From Flavobacteriaceae bacterium (GTDB lineage Bacteria; Bacteroidota; Bacteroidia; Flavobacteriales; Flavobacteriaceae), in NCBI GenBank assembly GCA_002862645.1, contig PKDQ01000008.1:41674-105673 (forward strand): a stretch of 64,000 bases of DNA, in the 5' to 3' direction. Shown here one piece after another: positions 27,013 through 35,652 of the stretch (positions within the stretch are counted from its first letter, which is position 1; each line of letters opens with the position of its first letter). The notes beneath the pieces were generated by a model. The model searched no databases. It saw only the letters and a list, made by a program, of their open reading frames with translations, and was not told the DNA's origin. Position numbers and translations under genes: made by a program.

Positions 27013-27113
27013 GCGCGCCATAAGCGAGAGCACCCACTTTTGAGCTTGAGGACCCTGAACCTGCCAAAGGGTCCGAAACCTCATTATACCCCTTATGAAC
27101 CCGACTGGCGCGC
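27013..27113. other. Nested inverted-repeat element, candidate structured RNA
   Basis: In the 378-nt gap 26985-27362 a 101-nt segment has nested pairing: GCGCGCC (27013-27019) with GGCGCGC (27107-27113), ATAAG (27020-27024) with CTTAT (27092-27096), and an inner hairpin GGACCCT (27050-27056) with AGGGTCC (27068-27074) around an 11-nt loop. It is visibly more GC-rich than its surroundings. There is no poly-T tail on either strand right after the outer stem. No known riboswitch or RNA family could be assigned. The rest of the gap (27114-27362) is AT-rich and shows nothing supportable. Confidence 0.45.
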
Positions 27114-27362
27114 ATCTGTGACGATTGACCAACCTATGTGGCAATTTGTTTTAAAAAATAAGGTAGCATTGTGTGTCATAAGTAGGATTTTTTTGGATAC
27201 ATAAAGATACAATTTTTTAAGATTGACATGTTTCATGACTAAATATTTATTGTTCCTAAACTAGTAAAAATCTTTTATAAAAAAACTTAAATAATTGATA
27301 ATGTGTTATATGTAAATTTAAATAAGTGGTTTGTTAATAACTGAAAACCAATTCAAAGGACA

Positions 27363-28313
27363 TTAGAATCTTATCAAAACACTGCGCAAGCGCAATCGAT
27401 TTAGGGTGTCTTTACGCCTGCTAAAAGCGCGCTGAAAACGTTTAAAAAAGGCATTGTAGGCATTGGCTATGGCACGCACATGGTCAAATTTGCATTGCAC
27501 CATAAAATACATCACCAGCGTTGTGTCTAAAGCCAAACGGGACACATATACCCACAACATGGGCGCTATGGGTAAGGTTTTGGTATAGGTCAGCAGGGAG
27601 TTGCGAATGTTGTAATAGAGCTTTTTTGGGTGTTGCTTTGCAAGACTGGCAGCGCCTTTATGGTAAACTTCACTGTTGCCAACAGCCCAAACCTGATGGC
27701 CCTTGGCCTGTGCACGCAAACACAGATCTATCTCTTCAAAATGCATAAAAAAAGAAGCGTCAAATCCCCCAAGTGCATTAAAAACCGATTTTCGCACAAA
27801 CAAACAAGCTCCGCTAGCCCACGTTATTTGTGCATTGTTGTCGTATTGCCCAATGTCTTTTTCGCACGTTCTACCCATTCGGCCACGGCAGTAGGGGAGT
27901 CCCATGACATCTAAATATCCGCCTGCTGCACCGGCATATTCAAAGTGATCTGGTTTTGCCAAATCCTTGATTTTTGGTTGTACGATCGCCACTTCGGGAT
28001 GTGTTTCCAAAAAAACGGTTATGGGCAACAACCAATGAGGGGTTACCTTAATATCTGAATTTAACAAACAAACTACATTAGCATCTATTTCGTGTAATCC
28101 CTTGTTATACCCCCCGGCATAGCCTGCATTTTCATGTAAAGGAATAGCCGTGACCGTGGGAAATCTTGTTGCAAGTATTTCAAGCGAATTATCTGTGGAT
28201 CCGTTGTCAATAGCGTAGACCTTGGCGTTTGTACTGTGTTCCAATACGGAGGGCAAAAACTGCTCTAGCAGTTTAGCGCCATTGTAGTTCAATATGGCAA
28301 TGGCTACTGTCAT
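27363..28313 (-). CDS. Family 2 glycosyltransferase (rhamnosyltransferase-like)
   Basis: This is a GT-A fold transferase of about 316 residues. The start ATG at 28313 gives MTVAIAILNYNGAKLLEQFL, the normal GT2 N-terminus, and overlaps the stop of the upstream gene as ATGA; the longer frame is unnecessary. Motifs: VYAIDNGSTDNSLEIL (first Asp), LLNSDIKVTPHWL (DxD-like NSD), TWASGACLFVRKSVFNALGGFDASFFMHFEEIDLC (acceptor-side ED). The C-terminal region has a hydrophobic segment LWVYVSRLALDTTLVMYFM that may tie it to the membrane. It probably adds a sugar to a surface polysaccharide; donor and acceptor are unknown. Confidence 0.85.
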   Translation of the reverse strand: MTVAIAILNYNGAKLLEQFLPSVLEHSTNAKVYAIDNGSTDNSLEILATRFPTVTAIPLHENAGYAGGYNKGLHEIDANVVCLLNSDIKVTPHWLLPITVFLETHPEVAIVQPKIKDLAKPDHFEYAGAAGGYLDVMGLPYCRGRMGRTCEKDIGQYDNNAQITWASGACLFVRKSVFNALGGFDASFFMHFEEIDLCLRAQAKGHQVWAVGNSEVYHKGAASLAKQHPKKLYYNIRNSLLTYTKTLPIAPMLWVYVSRLALDTTLVMYFMVQCKFDHVRAIANAYNAFFKRFQRAFSRRKDTLNRLRLRSVLIRF

Positions 28314-28759
28314 AAGGCAAGTCCTTTTAGGGGGAAATCTGGCATAAAGTGATAGGTCTGTTGGGCATAGTCTATCTGACAATAAATGTGCTCTAGCCCA
28401 TTGGTGACCATCAGGAAATTGGCGTTCAGCGCCAACTGATAACGTGCAATTTGATCAAAGGTCGCTTGGGTGATGGGCACTTCGGGAGCCTTGCATTCTA
28501 CCAATAGGGCAATGCTTGCATTGGATCCAGCCACAACCACATCAAAACGTTTTTGTTGGCCCATGACCTCAAATTGTTTTTCAATGCTCAAACGTGTCTT
28601 GCTGATGCCCTTGTGGAGCAAATCCTGAATGACGTGCTGGCGCACCCATTCTTCTGGCGTAAGCAATACAAACTTTTTTCGGATCGAATCCAATATAAAG
28701 CGTTTGTTTTCGCTACTTTTGGTAGTGAAGCTAAAAGTCGGGAATGCCAAGGCTTGCAT
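28310..28759 (-). CDS. Stand-alone HsdR N-terminal-like (HSDR_N_2) domain protein
   Basis: This protein of about 149 residues consists of one domain resembling the N-terminal nuclease domain of type I restriction subunits. Visible: LTPEEWVRQHVIQDLLHKG near the N-terminus, then the PD-(D/E)XK-like core QKRFDVVVAG (Asp) ... ALLVECKAPEVPI (ECK) and QIARYQLALNANFLMVTNG. The catalytic D...E-x-K appears intact. There is no helicase, methylase or specificity gene nearby, so this is not a restriction system; similar stand-alone proteins are common in flavobacteria and of unknown role. ATG 28759 is preferred over GTG 28765. It is divergent from holA and coupled to the glycosyltransferase. Confidence 0.8.
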   Translation of the reverse strand: MQALAFPTFSFTTKSSENKRFILDSIRKKFVLLTPEEWVRQHVIQDLLHKGISKTRLSIEKQFEVMGQQKRFDVVVAGSNASIALLVECKAPEVPITQATFDQIARYQLALNANFLMVTNGLEHIYCQIDYAQQTYHFMPDFPLKGLAL

Positions 28760-28788
28760 GACCACAAAAGTGCTAAATTATTTTTCAA

Positions 28789-29790
28789 TTGGATGCATAC
28801 GCAAGCACTAAGCGTGCTATTTTAGATCGAAATTTTACAACTATCTACTTTTTGATGGGAGATGAGCCTTTTTTTATTGACCAATTGAGTCAGTTGCTAA
28901 ACGATACCGTATTGCCCGAAGATCAGCGTGATTTTAACCAAACCATATTATACGGCAAAGATACCAGTATCGAAGAAATTGTCTCGGTTTGCAAGCGTTT
29001 TCCTATGATGGCAGACCATCAATTGGTGGTGGTGCGTGAAGCCCATGAACTCAGCCGCAGTATTGAGAAATTAGAGGCCTATGCAGCACAACCCCAAACT
29101 ACTACAGTTTTGGTGATCTGTTATAAAAACAAAAAAATAGACAAGCGAAAAAAGTTGTACAAGGCCATTGCCAAGAACGGAACCGTTGTGGAAACCAAAA
29201 AACTCTATGATGACAAGCTGCCTGCCTGGATTGAGCAGCGTGTACGCGAACAACAACGAAAGATTGATTTTAAGACCGCTGCCGTTTTGGCTGAGAGCGT
29301 AGGTGCCGATTTGGGTACTCTACACAATCAAATCAACAAACTCTGCTTAGTAGTTGCATCAGGGGAGTCCATTACTGCAGACCACGTTGAGCAGCATGTG
29401 GGCATCAGTAAAGAATACAACAACTTTGAGTTACGCAAAGCCCTAGGCAACGGTCATACGGCCAAAGCCTATACCATAGCACATTTCTTTGGTCGTCATC
29501 CACGACAACACCCACTACTGGGTACCATAAGGAGCCTACACAATTACTTTATACAATTGCTCACCTACCACGGTTTGCAGTCTAAAAACCCTGATGCCGT
29601 AGCCAAAGCCTTGGGTATACATCCGTTTTTTGTTCGTGAAATTGAACAAGCTGCAAGGCGGTATCCCCTGAAATCAATAGTACCCATTTTGGGAATTATA
29701 AAAAAAGCAGATTTGGCCGTTAAAGGCGTTGATGCCGTTCATACATCAGAGGGAGAAGTGCTGCAAGAGCTGTTAAGCCATATTGCTTAG
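28789..29790 (+). CDS. holA: DNA polymerase III subunit delta
   Basis: HolA opens the beta clamp within the clamp-loader complex. The protein has 333 residues, normal for delta. Visible: IYFLMGDEPFFIDQLSQLL at the N-terminus (clamp-contacting domain), an AAA-like core (MMADHQLVVVREAHEL, TTVLVICYKNKKIDKRKKLYKAI), and the C-terminal collar domain. The start is TTG at 28789: in-frame TAA lies at 28774 and no ATG intervenes; the next Met would remove conserved residues. The stop overlaps the convergent E1 gene by 4 nt. Confidence 0.92.
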   Translation: MDAYASTKRAILDRNFTTIYFLMGDEPFFIDQLSQLLNDTVLPEDQRDFNQTILYGKDTSIEEIVSVCKRFPMMADHQLVVVREAHELSRSIEKLEAYAAQPQTTTVLVICYKNKKIDKRKKLYKAIAKNGTVVETKKLYDDKLPAWIEQRVREQQRKIDFKTAAVLAESVGADLGTLHNQINKLCLVVASGESITADHVEQHVGISKEYNNFELRKALGNGHTAKAYTIAHFFGRHPRQHPLLGTIRSLHNYFIQLLTYHGLQSKNPDAVAKALGIHPFFVREIEQAARRYPLKSIVPILGIIKKADLAVKGVDAVHTSEGEVLQELLSHIA

Positions 29791-32195
29791 AGCGCAGGAT
29801 ATTGATTTTGGTTTGCCTCGTGCATAATGGCATAGGCTGCTTCTACGATATCTTCTTTAGATGGTTTAGAAAAGTAATCCCCATCTGTGCCATAGGCCGG
29901 TCGATGGTCTTTGGCTGTCAGTAAGCTGGGCTGGCTATCCAAATGAGTATAAATGTCTTGCTTTTCTAACAATTGACTTAGGATATAAGCCGTTCCACCA
30001 CCGGGAACATCTTCATCAACAATCAACAGTCGGTTTGTTTTTTCTACACTTGCGCCGATGATATTAGTGGCATCAAAAGGAATTAGCGACTGTACATCTA
30101 TTACGTCTGATGTAATGCCCATTTGCGCCAAGATTTCAGCAGCTTCTTCAACCAGTCTGAGCGTAGATCCATAGGAGACCATCGTAATATCATTTCCAGT
30201 GCGTAGTTGTTCAGCAATACCAATGGGGACTGTAAATTCAGCGAGATTTTCTGGTTGTTTTTCTTTGAGACGGTAACCATTAAGCGGTTCAATGACCAAA
30301 GCCGGATCTTGCCCTTGAAGGAGGGTATTGTACATTCCACTAGCCTGTGTAAGGTTGCGGGGAACCAATATAAATATACCACGAAGCAAACTTACCAAAC
30401 CACCCATGGGAGAGCCCGAATGCCAGATGCCTTCTAGGCGGTGGCCTCGAGTACGAATAATAAGGGGTGCACGTTGCTTGCCACGTGTGCGGTAGTGGAG
30501 TGTGGCCAAATCATCACTCATGATCTGCAGTGCATAAAGCACATAATCTAAATATTGTATTTCAGCGATAGGCCGTAGACCACGAAAAGCCATGCCAATA
30601 CCTTCGCCAATAATGGTAGCTTCACGTATACCTCGGTCAGCTACACGTTCTTCGCCATAGCGTGCTTGAAGCCCTTCTAAACCTTGATTCACATCGCCTA
30701 TCTTGCCACTGTCCTCACCAAATATCAAGAGTTTGGGATATTGTTCCAATAAAGCATTAAAATTATCTCGTAATACCACCCGTCCGTCAACGAGACTCGA
30801 ATCTTCGCCATATTTGGCAGGAATACTAGCAATATTCAAGGAGGAGTTATCGTATTCGTTATAGAGCTTATCGCTATAGAGCGTCTGCGTCTTTTGTTGT
30901 TTTTTATGCCACCAGTCCTTTAACGTCTTTCGGCTCGGATTTGGGTTGCTGCGTGTGAGCCACAAGAGTTCACGGACAGCTGCATAGATCGGTTTGCGGT
31001 AAGGCACATTTTTCTTGGATAACACCTGAGCAATGGGCATAAGTGCATCCGAATCTTGAGCGTTTGCAATAAGTGCTTGCGCCAATTGCTGCGCTTCTTG
31101 TCGTTCTTCGCCTATAGGAGCTAAATAGGCATTCCAGGCAGTAGTTTTAGCTGCTTTAGCAGCTGTTGTTGCCTTTTCATCAAGGGCACTAAGCTCATTT
31201 TCAGTTGCTACTTTCTTTTCTAATATCCAGTTCCTAAAAGTTAGGTTACAGTCAAATTCTTTTTCCCATTCCAAGCGCGTATCGGATTTGTAACGCTCGT
31301 GTGACCCTGAGGTTGAATGGCCTAGGGGTTGGGTAAGTTCTTGGACATGAATCAATACAGGAACATGTGCGCTTCGTGCCAGTTCACTGGCGCGTGTATA
31401 GGCTTCAACTAGGGCAGGGTAGTTCCAACCGGCTACTTCGATAATTTCGATACCCCCCTTTTCGTCTGTGCGCTGCATGCCACGCATGGCCTCCGAAATA
31501 CTTTCCTTAACGGTTTGAAATGCATTGTCTACCGATATACCGAAGCCATCGTCCCATACGCTAATGATCATGGGCACTTGCAAGACACCTGCAGCATTAA
31601 GTGTTTCAAAAAACAATCCTTCGCTCGTACTGGCATTTCCAATTGTGCCCCAAGCAACTTCGTTTCCTTGGTGAGAGAGCTTTTCATCTTTCATTGAGGC
31701 TACCTTTCGGAACAACTTGGAGGCGTGTGCCAAGCCTAAGAGTCTTGGCATTTGAGCAGCCGTACACGAAACATCAGAAAAGGCATTTTTTGATTCGACC
31801 AATGGCAGTAGATTACCCTCGTTGTCCAAGGTGTCGGTATTAAAATGCCCCACCATTTGTCTACCAGAAGACATGGGTTCTGCTATTTGATCGGCATGGC
31901 CATAGACACTAGCAAAGATGTGTTCGGGCTTTAATTCGCCGATAGACATCATAAAGGTCTGATCTCGATAGTATCCCGATCTGTGATCACCGTTTTTAAA
32001 GACTTTCGCCATGGCAATTTGTGCGAGCTCTTTACCGTCGCCAAAAATCCCAAACTTCCCTTTGCCAGAAAGCACTTCTTTTCTGCCTAAAATACTTACC
32101 TGACGGCTGAGTGCCGCAATGTAGTAGTCGTTGAGTACGTTCGACTTAAAATCGTAGAAGGTGCCTTTAGATGAAGCTGGATTAACTATTTTCAT
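29787..32195 (-). CDS. 2-oxoacid dehydrogenase E1, fused alpha and beta subunits
   Basis: This is a thiamine-diphosphate E1 enzyme of about 802 residues in which alpha (about 1-390) and beta (about 450-802) parts are fused. The alpha part has FGDGKELAQIAMAKVF, YYRDQTFMMSIG, HSTSGSHERYK and the TPP/Mg region GTIGNASTSEGLFFETLN with WDDGFGIS. The beta part has LIFGEDSGKIGDVNQGLEGL, DRGIREATIIGEGIGMAFRGLRPI and LLIVDEDVPGGGTAYI. It would oxidatively decarboxylate branched-chain or other 2-oxoacids together with E2 and E3, none of which are here. ATG 32195 is preferred to TTG 32207. Confidence 0.9.
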   Translation of the reverse strand: MKIVNPASSKGTFYDFKSNVLNDYYIAALSRQVSILGRKEVLSGKGKFGIFGDGKELAQIAMAKVFKNGDHRSGYYRDQTFMMSIGELKPEHIFASVYGHADQIAEPMSSGRQMVGHFNTDTLDNEGNLLPLVESKNAFSDVSCTAAQMPRLLGLAHASKLFRKVASMKDEKLSHQGNEVAWGTIGNASTSEGLFFETLNAAGVLQVPMIISVWDDGFGISVDNAFQTVKESISEAMRGMQRTDEKGGIEIIEVAGWNYPALVEAYTRASELARSAHVPVLIHVQELTQPLGHSTSGSHERYKSDTRLEWEKEFDCNLTFRNWILEKKVATENELSALDEKATTAAKAAKTTAWNAYLAPIGEERQEAQQLAQALIANAQDSDALMPIAQVLSKKNVPYRKPIYAAVRELLWLTRSNPNPSRKTLKDWWHKKQQKTQTLYSDKLYNEYDNSSLNIASIPAKYGEDSSLVDGRVVLRDNFNALLEQYPKLLIFGEDSGKIGDVNQGLEGLQARYGEERVADRGIREATIIGEGIGMAFRGLRPIAEIQYLDYVLYALQIMSDDLATLHYRTRGKQRAPLIIRTRGHRLEGIWHSGSPMGGLVSLLRGIFILVPRNLTQASGMYNTLLQGQDPALVIEPLNGYRLKEKQPENLAEFTVPIGIAEQLRTGNDITMVSYGSTLRLVEEAAEILAQMGITSDVIDVQSLIPFDATNIIGASVEKTNRLLIVDEDVPGGGTAYILSQLLEKQDIYTHLDSQPSLLTAKDHRPAYGTDGDYFSKPSKEDIVEAAYAIMHEANQNQYPAL

Positions 32196-32204
32196 AAAGT
32201 TTTG

Positions 32205-32212
32205 CAAATTTA
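32205..32212 (-). promoter_or_regulatory. Candidate -7 promoter box for the E1 fusion gene
   Basis: TAAATTTG on the minus strand lies 9 nt before the ATG at 32195, which would give a very short leader. No -33 TTG is found at the usual distance, so confidence is low. Confidence 0.3.
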
Positions 32213-32238
32213 CGAAAAATAGGACTAGCGGTAATCTA

Positions 32239-34971
32239 CTAAAACCAACTTCGTGAAAATAGCTTTGCTAGAGACGCTGGGCGAAGGGATAATTGAAAAC
32301 GTATGTGTTTGGGATAGGCGTTGTTTGCATACACAGGGCCATTTGAATTGTAGATAGGGAAATGTACTTCAAAAAAGTCCGGAACGAGATTAAAGGTTAT
32401 GCCAGTACCCCAATGGGTTTCGGGTGTTTGAAACTTACTTTTAACCCATCCAATTTCGGCGTATCCCTCAATCCATCGCCAGATCGTTGTAGCCGATTGT
32501 GCGGTCATCAACCATTGGTTAGCGCTTGTTAGGTTGCCCGTAGTCCGTAATGCTCCTTCGGCTTTAATGTATTGTTGACTGAAAAAGCCCTCTGCTTCTG
32601 AACGCCCATAGAGGTCGTATTGAAATAAATAATCATTGACTCGAGATACGTTAAAATCATAATAGCTGTCGTTTGAGCTGTTGGACAAGAATGTACCTGC
32701 AAATATCCGCATGGTCCATCTTCTGTTGGGGCCGTAATATGTAATGTATTCACTATCAAGGCTTAGTTTTTTAAAGTTACGAGCCATTTGTGCTTCAATC
32801 TTGTATGAGAAATTGTCCAATGCGGTACCTTTTCGAGATTGAAAACTAGCCAAGCTTACACCATATCCCCTTCGTTCGTCTTCTGCCGGTAAATCATCTA
32901 ATCGTACTGATACGTGGCGTATCTGTAATGATGAACGCTCTTTGTTTTGAATGCCCTTTGGACGGTAATAGAATATTAATGAAGGTGTAAAAACGGTATA
33001 ACGCAATTGGGGTGCATAGTGATACGACGAGCCAAACAGGTTAATTCGGGTTAAATGATGAATGCTATTTTCGTTGTAAAAATCTGCTATCACATAGCCC
33101 ATACCACTTATTTGTTGTCGCTTGACACCATATTGGGGGCCAAATTTAAAGCGATATTTATTGGCTAAAATACTGCTGTTAGCTATTGAAATACCGCCTA
33201 GCAGTCCGTCATAATAATTGTAGGCAAACTCAGGCTTATAAAGCAGTAATGCCGTACCGCTCTCTGAAATGTCCTGTAAGAACCTAAATTTTAAGTTGTT
33301 GCGAAACAGTCCGTTACCAAGCTGGTAGGTGTTGTTATTTAATTGTTGCTCTGGGATATAGTGGTTTTCGTTTACGGTAAACGTTTTCACTTCAGCATTT
33401 TTATAGGTTTTTTCAAAGGGCAGGTCTTGGCTCAAAAGCCAATCGGTCTTTTGAGTGCCACTGGTCAAAATCTTTTTTACTGGAATTGCTATATCCGGCT
33501 GGGTACTGCTGATTTGAATACGCGAAATTTTAGAATTCAATTTTTTGCCTTGAAGCTTTAGGTCTACATTATTATCCAAATGAATGTAATGATTAAAAAA
33601 CCAGTCTAGTGGTTTGTCGGTCTTTTGCTGCAATTTCTTCTTTAAAACAGCATTTGACAACGAACTTTTGGGAATGTCTTTTAGTGTACTTGTAAGGACA
33701 CCATCGCCAATATAATGGTCTAAATACATCAAAGCCAAAGTGGCACGACTGGGGTTTGCTATCCTTCGGTTATAACGAGTTAGGCTTCTTTTAGGAGTAG
33801 TTAGCGCTTGTCCTCTGTTTTTGTTGGTGGATACGTTGGTGGACAACTCCCAGCTACGGTGAAAGGGTGCTTGGGAAAAGTGATAGTTTTTTACAAATCG
33901 CAAATCGCGTAACGTCCCTGTCATGGGTAGGTTCGGGTAGTGCTCTTGTACATATTGGTTCCATAGAAAATCAGGAAGCCCGTCTAAAATCCAATCCGAT
34001 TTTTTATTCGTCTGTCCGTATTTATGGGTTATATGCCAATGCAATAAACTTTTAAGTAATTTTAATTCGACGACTTGCGTTTTGTCAAAAGCTTTTAGGA
34101 ATGAAGGAATAGATTCAATTGCTAACAAGGAATAGGACTTGTAGTCCTCTTCAAAAGCCCAGATGGTTTGCGCATCTACATCTTCAAAATTGCGCATTAG
34201 AAAGGTCTCAATATTTTTTAAATGAGACGCCAAACCAATTGTTTCATCAACAGGAATCATATCTGTTATTAGGGTTGCGTTCCCAAAAGATAATGTTTGA
34301 AACGCCTTAAGCCGCGTTAACAGCAAGGGAGCGATTGTTGTGGTATTTTGTGCCGGTAGCAGCAACTCAAAATCCTGATTAGTATCAAAATGATAACGCA
34401 CTTCCGCAGCTGGGCTCATTGGTGTGCCAAAGCCAAAATTGGTGTTTGCCCTCCAACTGCCATCACTATTTAGAGTACCCAAAACCAAATGCCAATGATA
34501 GGTAAACAACTGATCTTTGGACATACCATACTTAAACTTTGCTGCATCTGGTAGTTTAACGTTGTACACTACTGTAAAATCAATAGAACTATTTGGTGCA
34601 ATGGCATCATCGAAATGTATTTTGATGGTCTCTCGTTTGTCTGGTTGTCTTTCCCATTTGAGCATGTGACCGTCACGATACATTTCTTTAATATCTGTGT
34701 ATCCTTGATTTTTCTTGCTGGCACGAATCAATTTATAATCAAATTCGTTCGCCAAAAAATAGCCTAGCTGACTTCGAGCAGAGGAATAGGCGTGGTTCCA
34801 GTCCAAAAGATAAACGGTCTTTGCCGGTACATCGCTATCGTTTGTCCATCGTATGTTTTGAGTAATGGCCAATGGCGCATCGACATCACTAAATTTGACC
34901 TTAATATCATAGGCGTTTTGGGTATATCCAAAAGCGTGTAGCAATAAAAAAAATCTGAATATGTGGCGCAA
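32239..34971 (-). CDS. M1-like pseudo-peptidase fused to an outer-membrane beta barrel
   Basis: This 910-residue exported protein starts at TTG 34971 (TAA lies two codons upstream, no ATG) with a short signal peptide MRHIFRFFLLLHAFGYTQ. Residues about 20-250 resemble the N-terminal beta domain of M1 aminopeptidases and 250-480 the catalytic helical domain, but the HExxH zinc site reads WHITH (312-316) and the downstream NEG region reads LDGLPDFL (329-336), so zinc ligands and the catalytic Glu are lost. From about 560 on, alternating aromatic strands form a barrel ending in SRSWF, with the C-terminal Phe typical of outer-membrane proteins. A binding or receptor role is inferred. Confidence 0.75.
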   Translation of the reverse strand: MRHIFRFFLLLHAFGYTQNAYDIKVKFSDVDAPLAITQNIRWTNDSDVPAKTVYLLDWNHAYSSARSQLGYFLANEFDYKLIRASKKNQGYTDIKEMYRDGHMLKWERQPDKRETIKIHFDDAIAPNSSIDFTVVYNVKLPDAAKFKYGMSKDQLFTYHWHLVLGTLNSDGSWRANTNFGFGTPMSPAAEVRYHFDTNQDFELLLPAQNTTTIAPLLLTRLKAFQTLSFGNATLITDMIPVDETIGLASHLKNIETFLMRNFEDVDAQTIWAFEEDYKSYSLLAIESIPSFLKAFDKTQVVELKLLKSLLHWHITHKYGQTNKKSDWILDGLPDFLWNQYVQEHYPNLPMTGTLRDLRFVKNYHFSQAPFHRSWELSTNVSTNKNRGQALTTPKRSLTRYNRRIANPSRATLALMYLDHYIGDGVLTSTLKDIPKSSLSNAVLKKKLQQKTDKPLDWFFNHYIHLDNNVDLKLQGKKLNSKISRIQISSTQPDIAIPVKKILTSGTQKTDWLLSQDLPFEKTYKNAEVKTFTVNENHYIPEQQLNNNTYQLGNGLFRNNLKFRFLQDISESGTALLLYKPEFAYNYYDGLLGGISIANSSILANKYRFKFGPQYGVKRQQISGMGYVIADFYNENSIHHLTRINLFGSSYHYAPQLRYTVFTPSLIFYYRPKGIQNKERSSLQIRHVSVRLDDLPAEDERRGYGVSLASFQSRKGTALDNFSYKIEAQMARNFKKLSLDSEYITYYGPNRRWTMRIFAGTFLSNSSNDSYYDFNVSRVNDYLFQYDLYGRSEAEGFFSQQYIKAEGALRTTGNLTSANQWLMTAQSATTIWRWIEGYAEIGWVKSKFQTPETHWGTGITFNLVPDFFEVHFPIYNSNGPVYANNAYPKHIRFQLSLRPASLAKLFSRSWF

Positions 34972-34974
34972 TAC

Positions 34975-35649
34975 TTAGAAGTTAGGAGTGAATTTCCGTT
35001 TGGTGTGGAATTGTGATACGTGTTTTACTGCTTCATCAACATCATCAACTACTTTGATTAAGTCCAAGTCCTCGGGACTAATGTTCTGATATTCTGTAAG
35101 GAGTGTGTTTTTAATCCAATCAATAAGCCCACCCCAGAAGTCTGAACCAAACAAAACGATGGGAAATTTTTTAATTTTTTCTGTTTGAATAAGCGTTAGG
35201 GCCTCAAAGAGTTCGTCTAGGGTGCCAAACCCTCCAGGCATCACTACAAATGCTTGGGCGTATTTAATAAACATCACTTTGCGTACAAAAAAGTAATCAA
35301 AATTTATACGTTTATCGTTATCAACATAGGGGTTTATGTCTTGTTCAAAAGGCAGTTCAATGACAAGTCCAACAGATGTTCCATCTCCTTGTTGTGCACC
35401 TTTGTTAGCAGCCTCCATGAGCCCAGGTCCGCCACCCGTGATCACGCCAAAACCTTGTTTGACTATTTTCTCTGCAATTTCAACGGTTTCGTTGTAATAG
35501 CTATCCGTTGGTTTTGTACGTGCCGATCCAAATATGGATACACAGGGCTTTATCATACCCATTTGTTCAAAACCCGAGACAAATTCTCCCATGATTTTAA
35601 AAGTTAGCCAGGAGTTGCTCGATTTTATTTCTGTCCATGTATTTGCCAT
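34975..35649 (-). CDS. LOG-family Rossmann protein (TIGR00730-like)
   Basis: This 224-residue protein belongs to the LOG family; some members release cytokinin bases from their 5'-monophosphates by phosphoribohydrolase activity, and others are nucleotide 5'-monophosphate nucleosidases. Motifs are CVSIFGSARTKP, VITGGGPGLMEAANKGA and the catalytic VVMPGGFGTLDELFEALTLIQT (PGGxGTxxE). It starts 3 nt after the uvrA stop and ends 3 nt before the next gene, so uvrA, this gene and the barrel protein may be co-transcribed. Confidence 0.9.
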   Translation of the reverse strand: MANTWTEIKSSNSWLTFKIMGEFVSGFEQMGMIKPCVSIFGSARTKPTDSYYNETVEIAEKIVKQGFGVITGGGPGLMEAANKGAQQGDGTSVGLVIELPFEQDINPYVDNDKRINFDYFFVRKVMFIKYAQAFVVMPGGFGTLDELFEALTLIQTEKIKKFPIVLFGSDFWGGLIDWIKNTLLTEYQNISPEDLDLIKVVDDVDEAVKHVSQFHTKRKFTPNF

Positions 35650-35652
35650 AAC

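Noticed and set aside
27013..27113. TPP riboswitch
   Set aside because: The segment ACCCTGAACCTG resembles part of the thi-box, but the CTGAGA element and the paired second half are missing, and the downstream gene is on the other strand.
27009..27113. Integron attC site
   Set aside because: CTAACGCGCGCC at the left looks like one end of an attC, but no matching GTTRRRY follows the right arm and there is no integrase or cassette gene.
28310..28759. Type I restriction-modification locus
   Set aside because: Only an N-terminal HsdR-like domain is present; no helicase, HsdM or HsdS genes are in the window.
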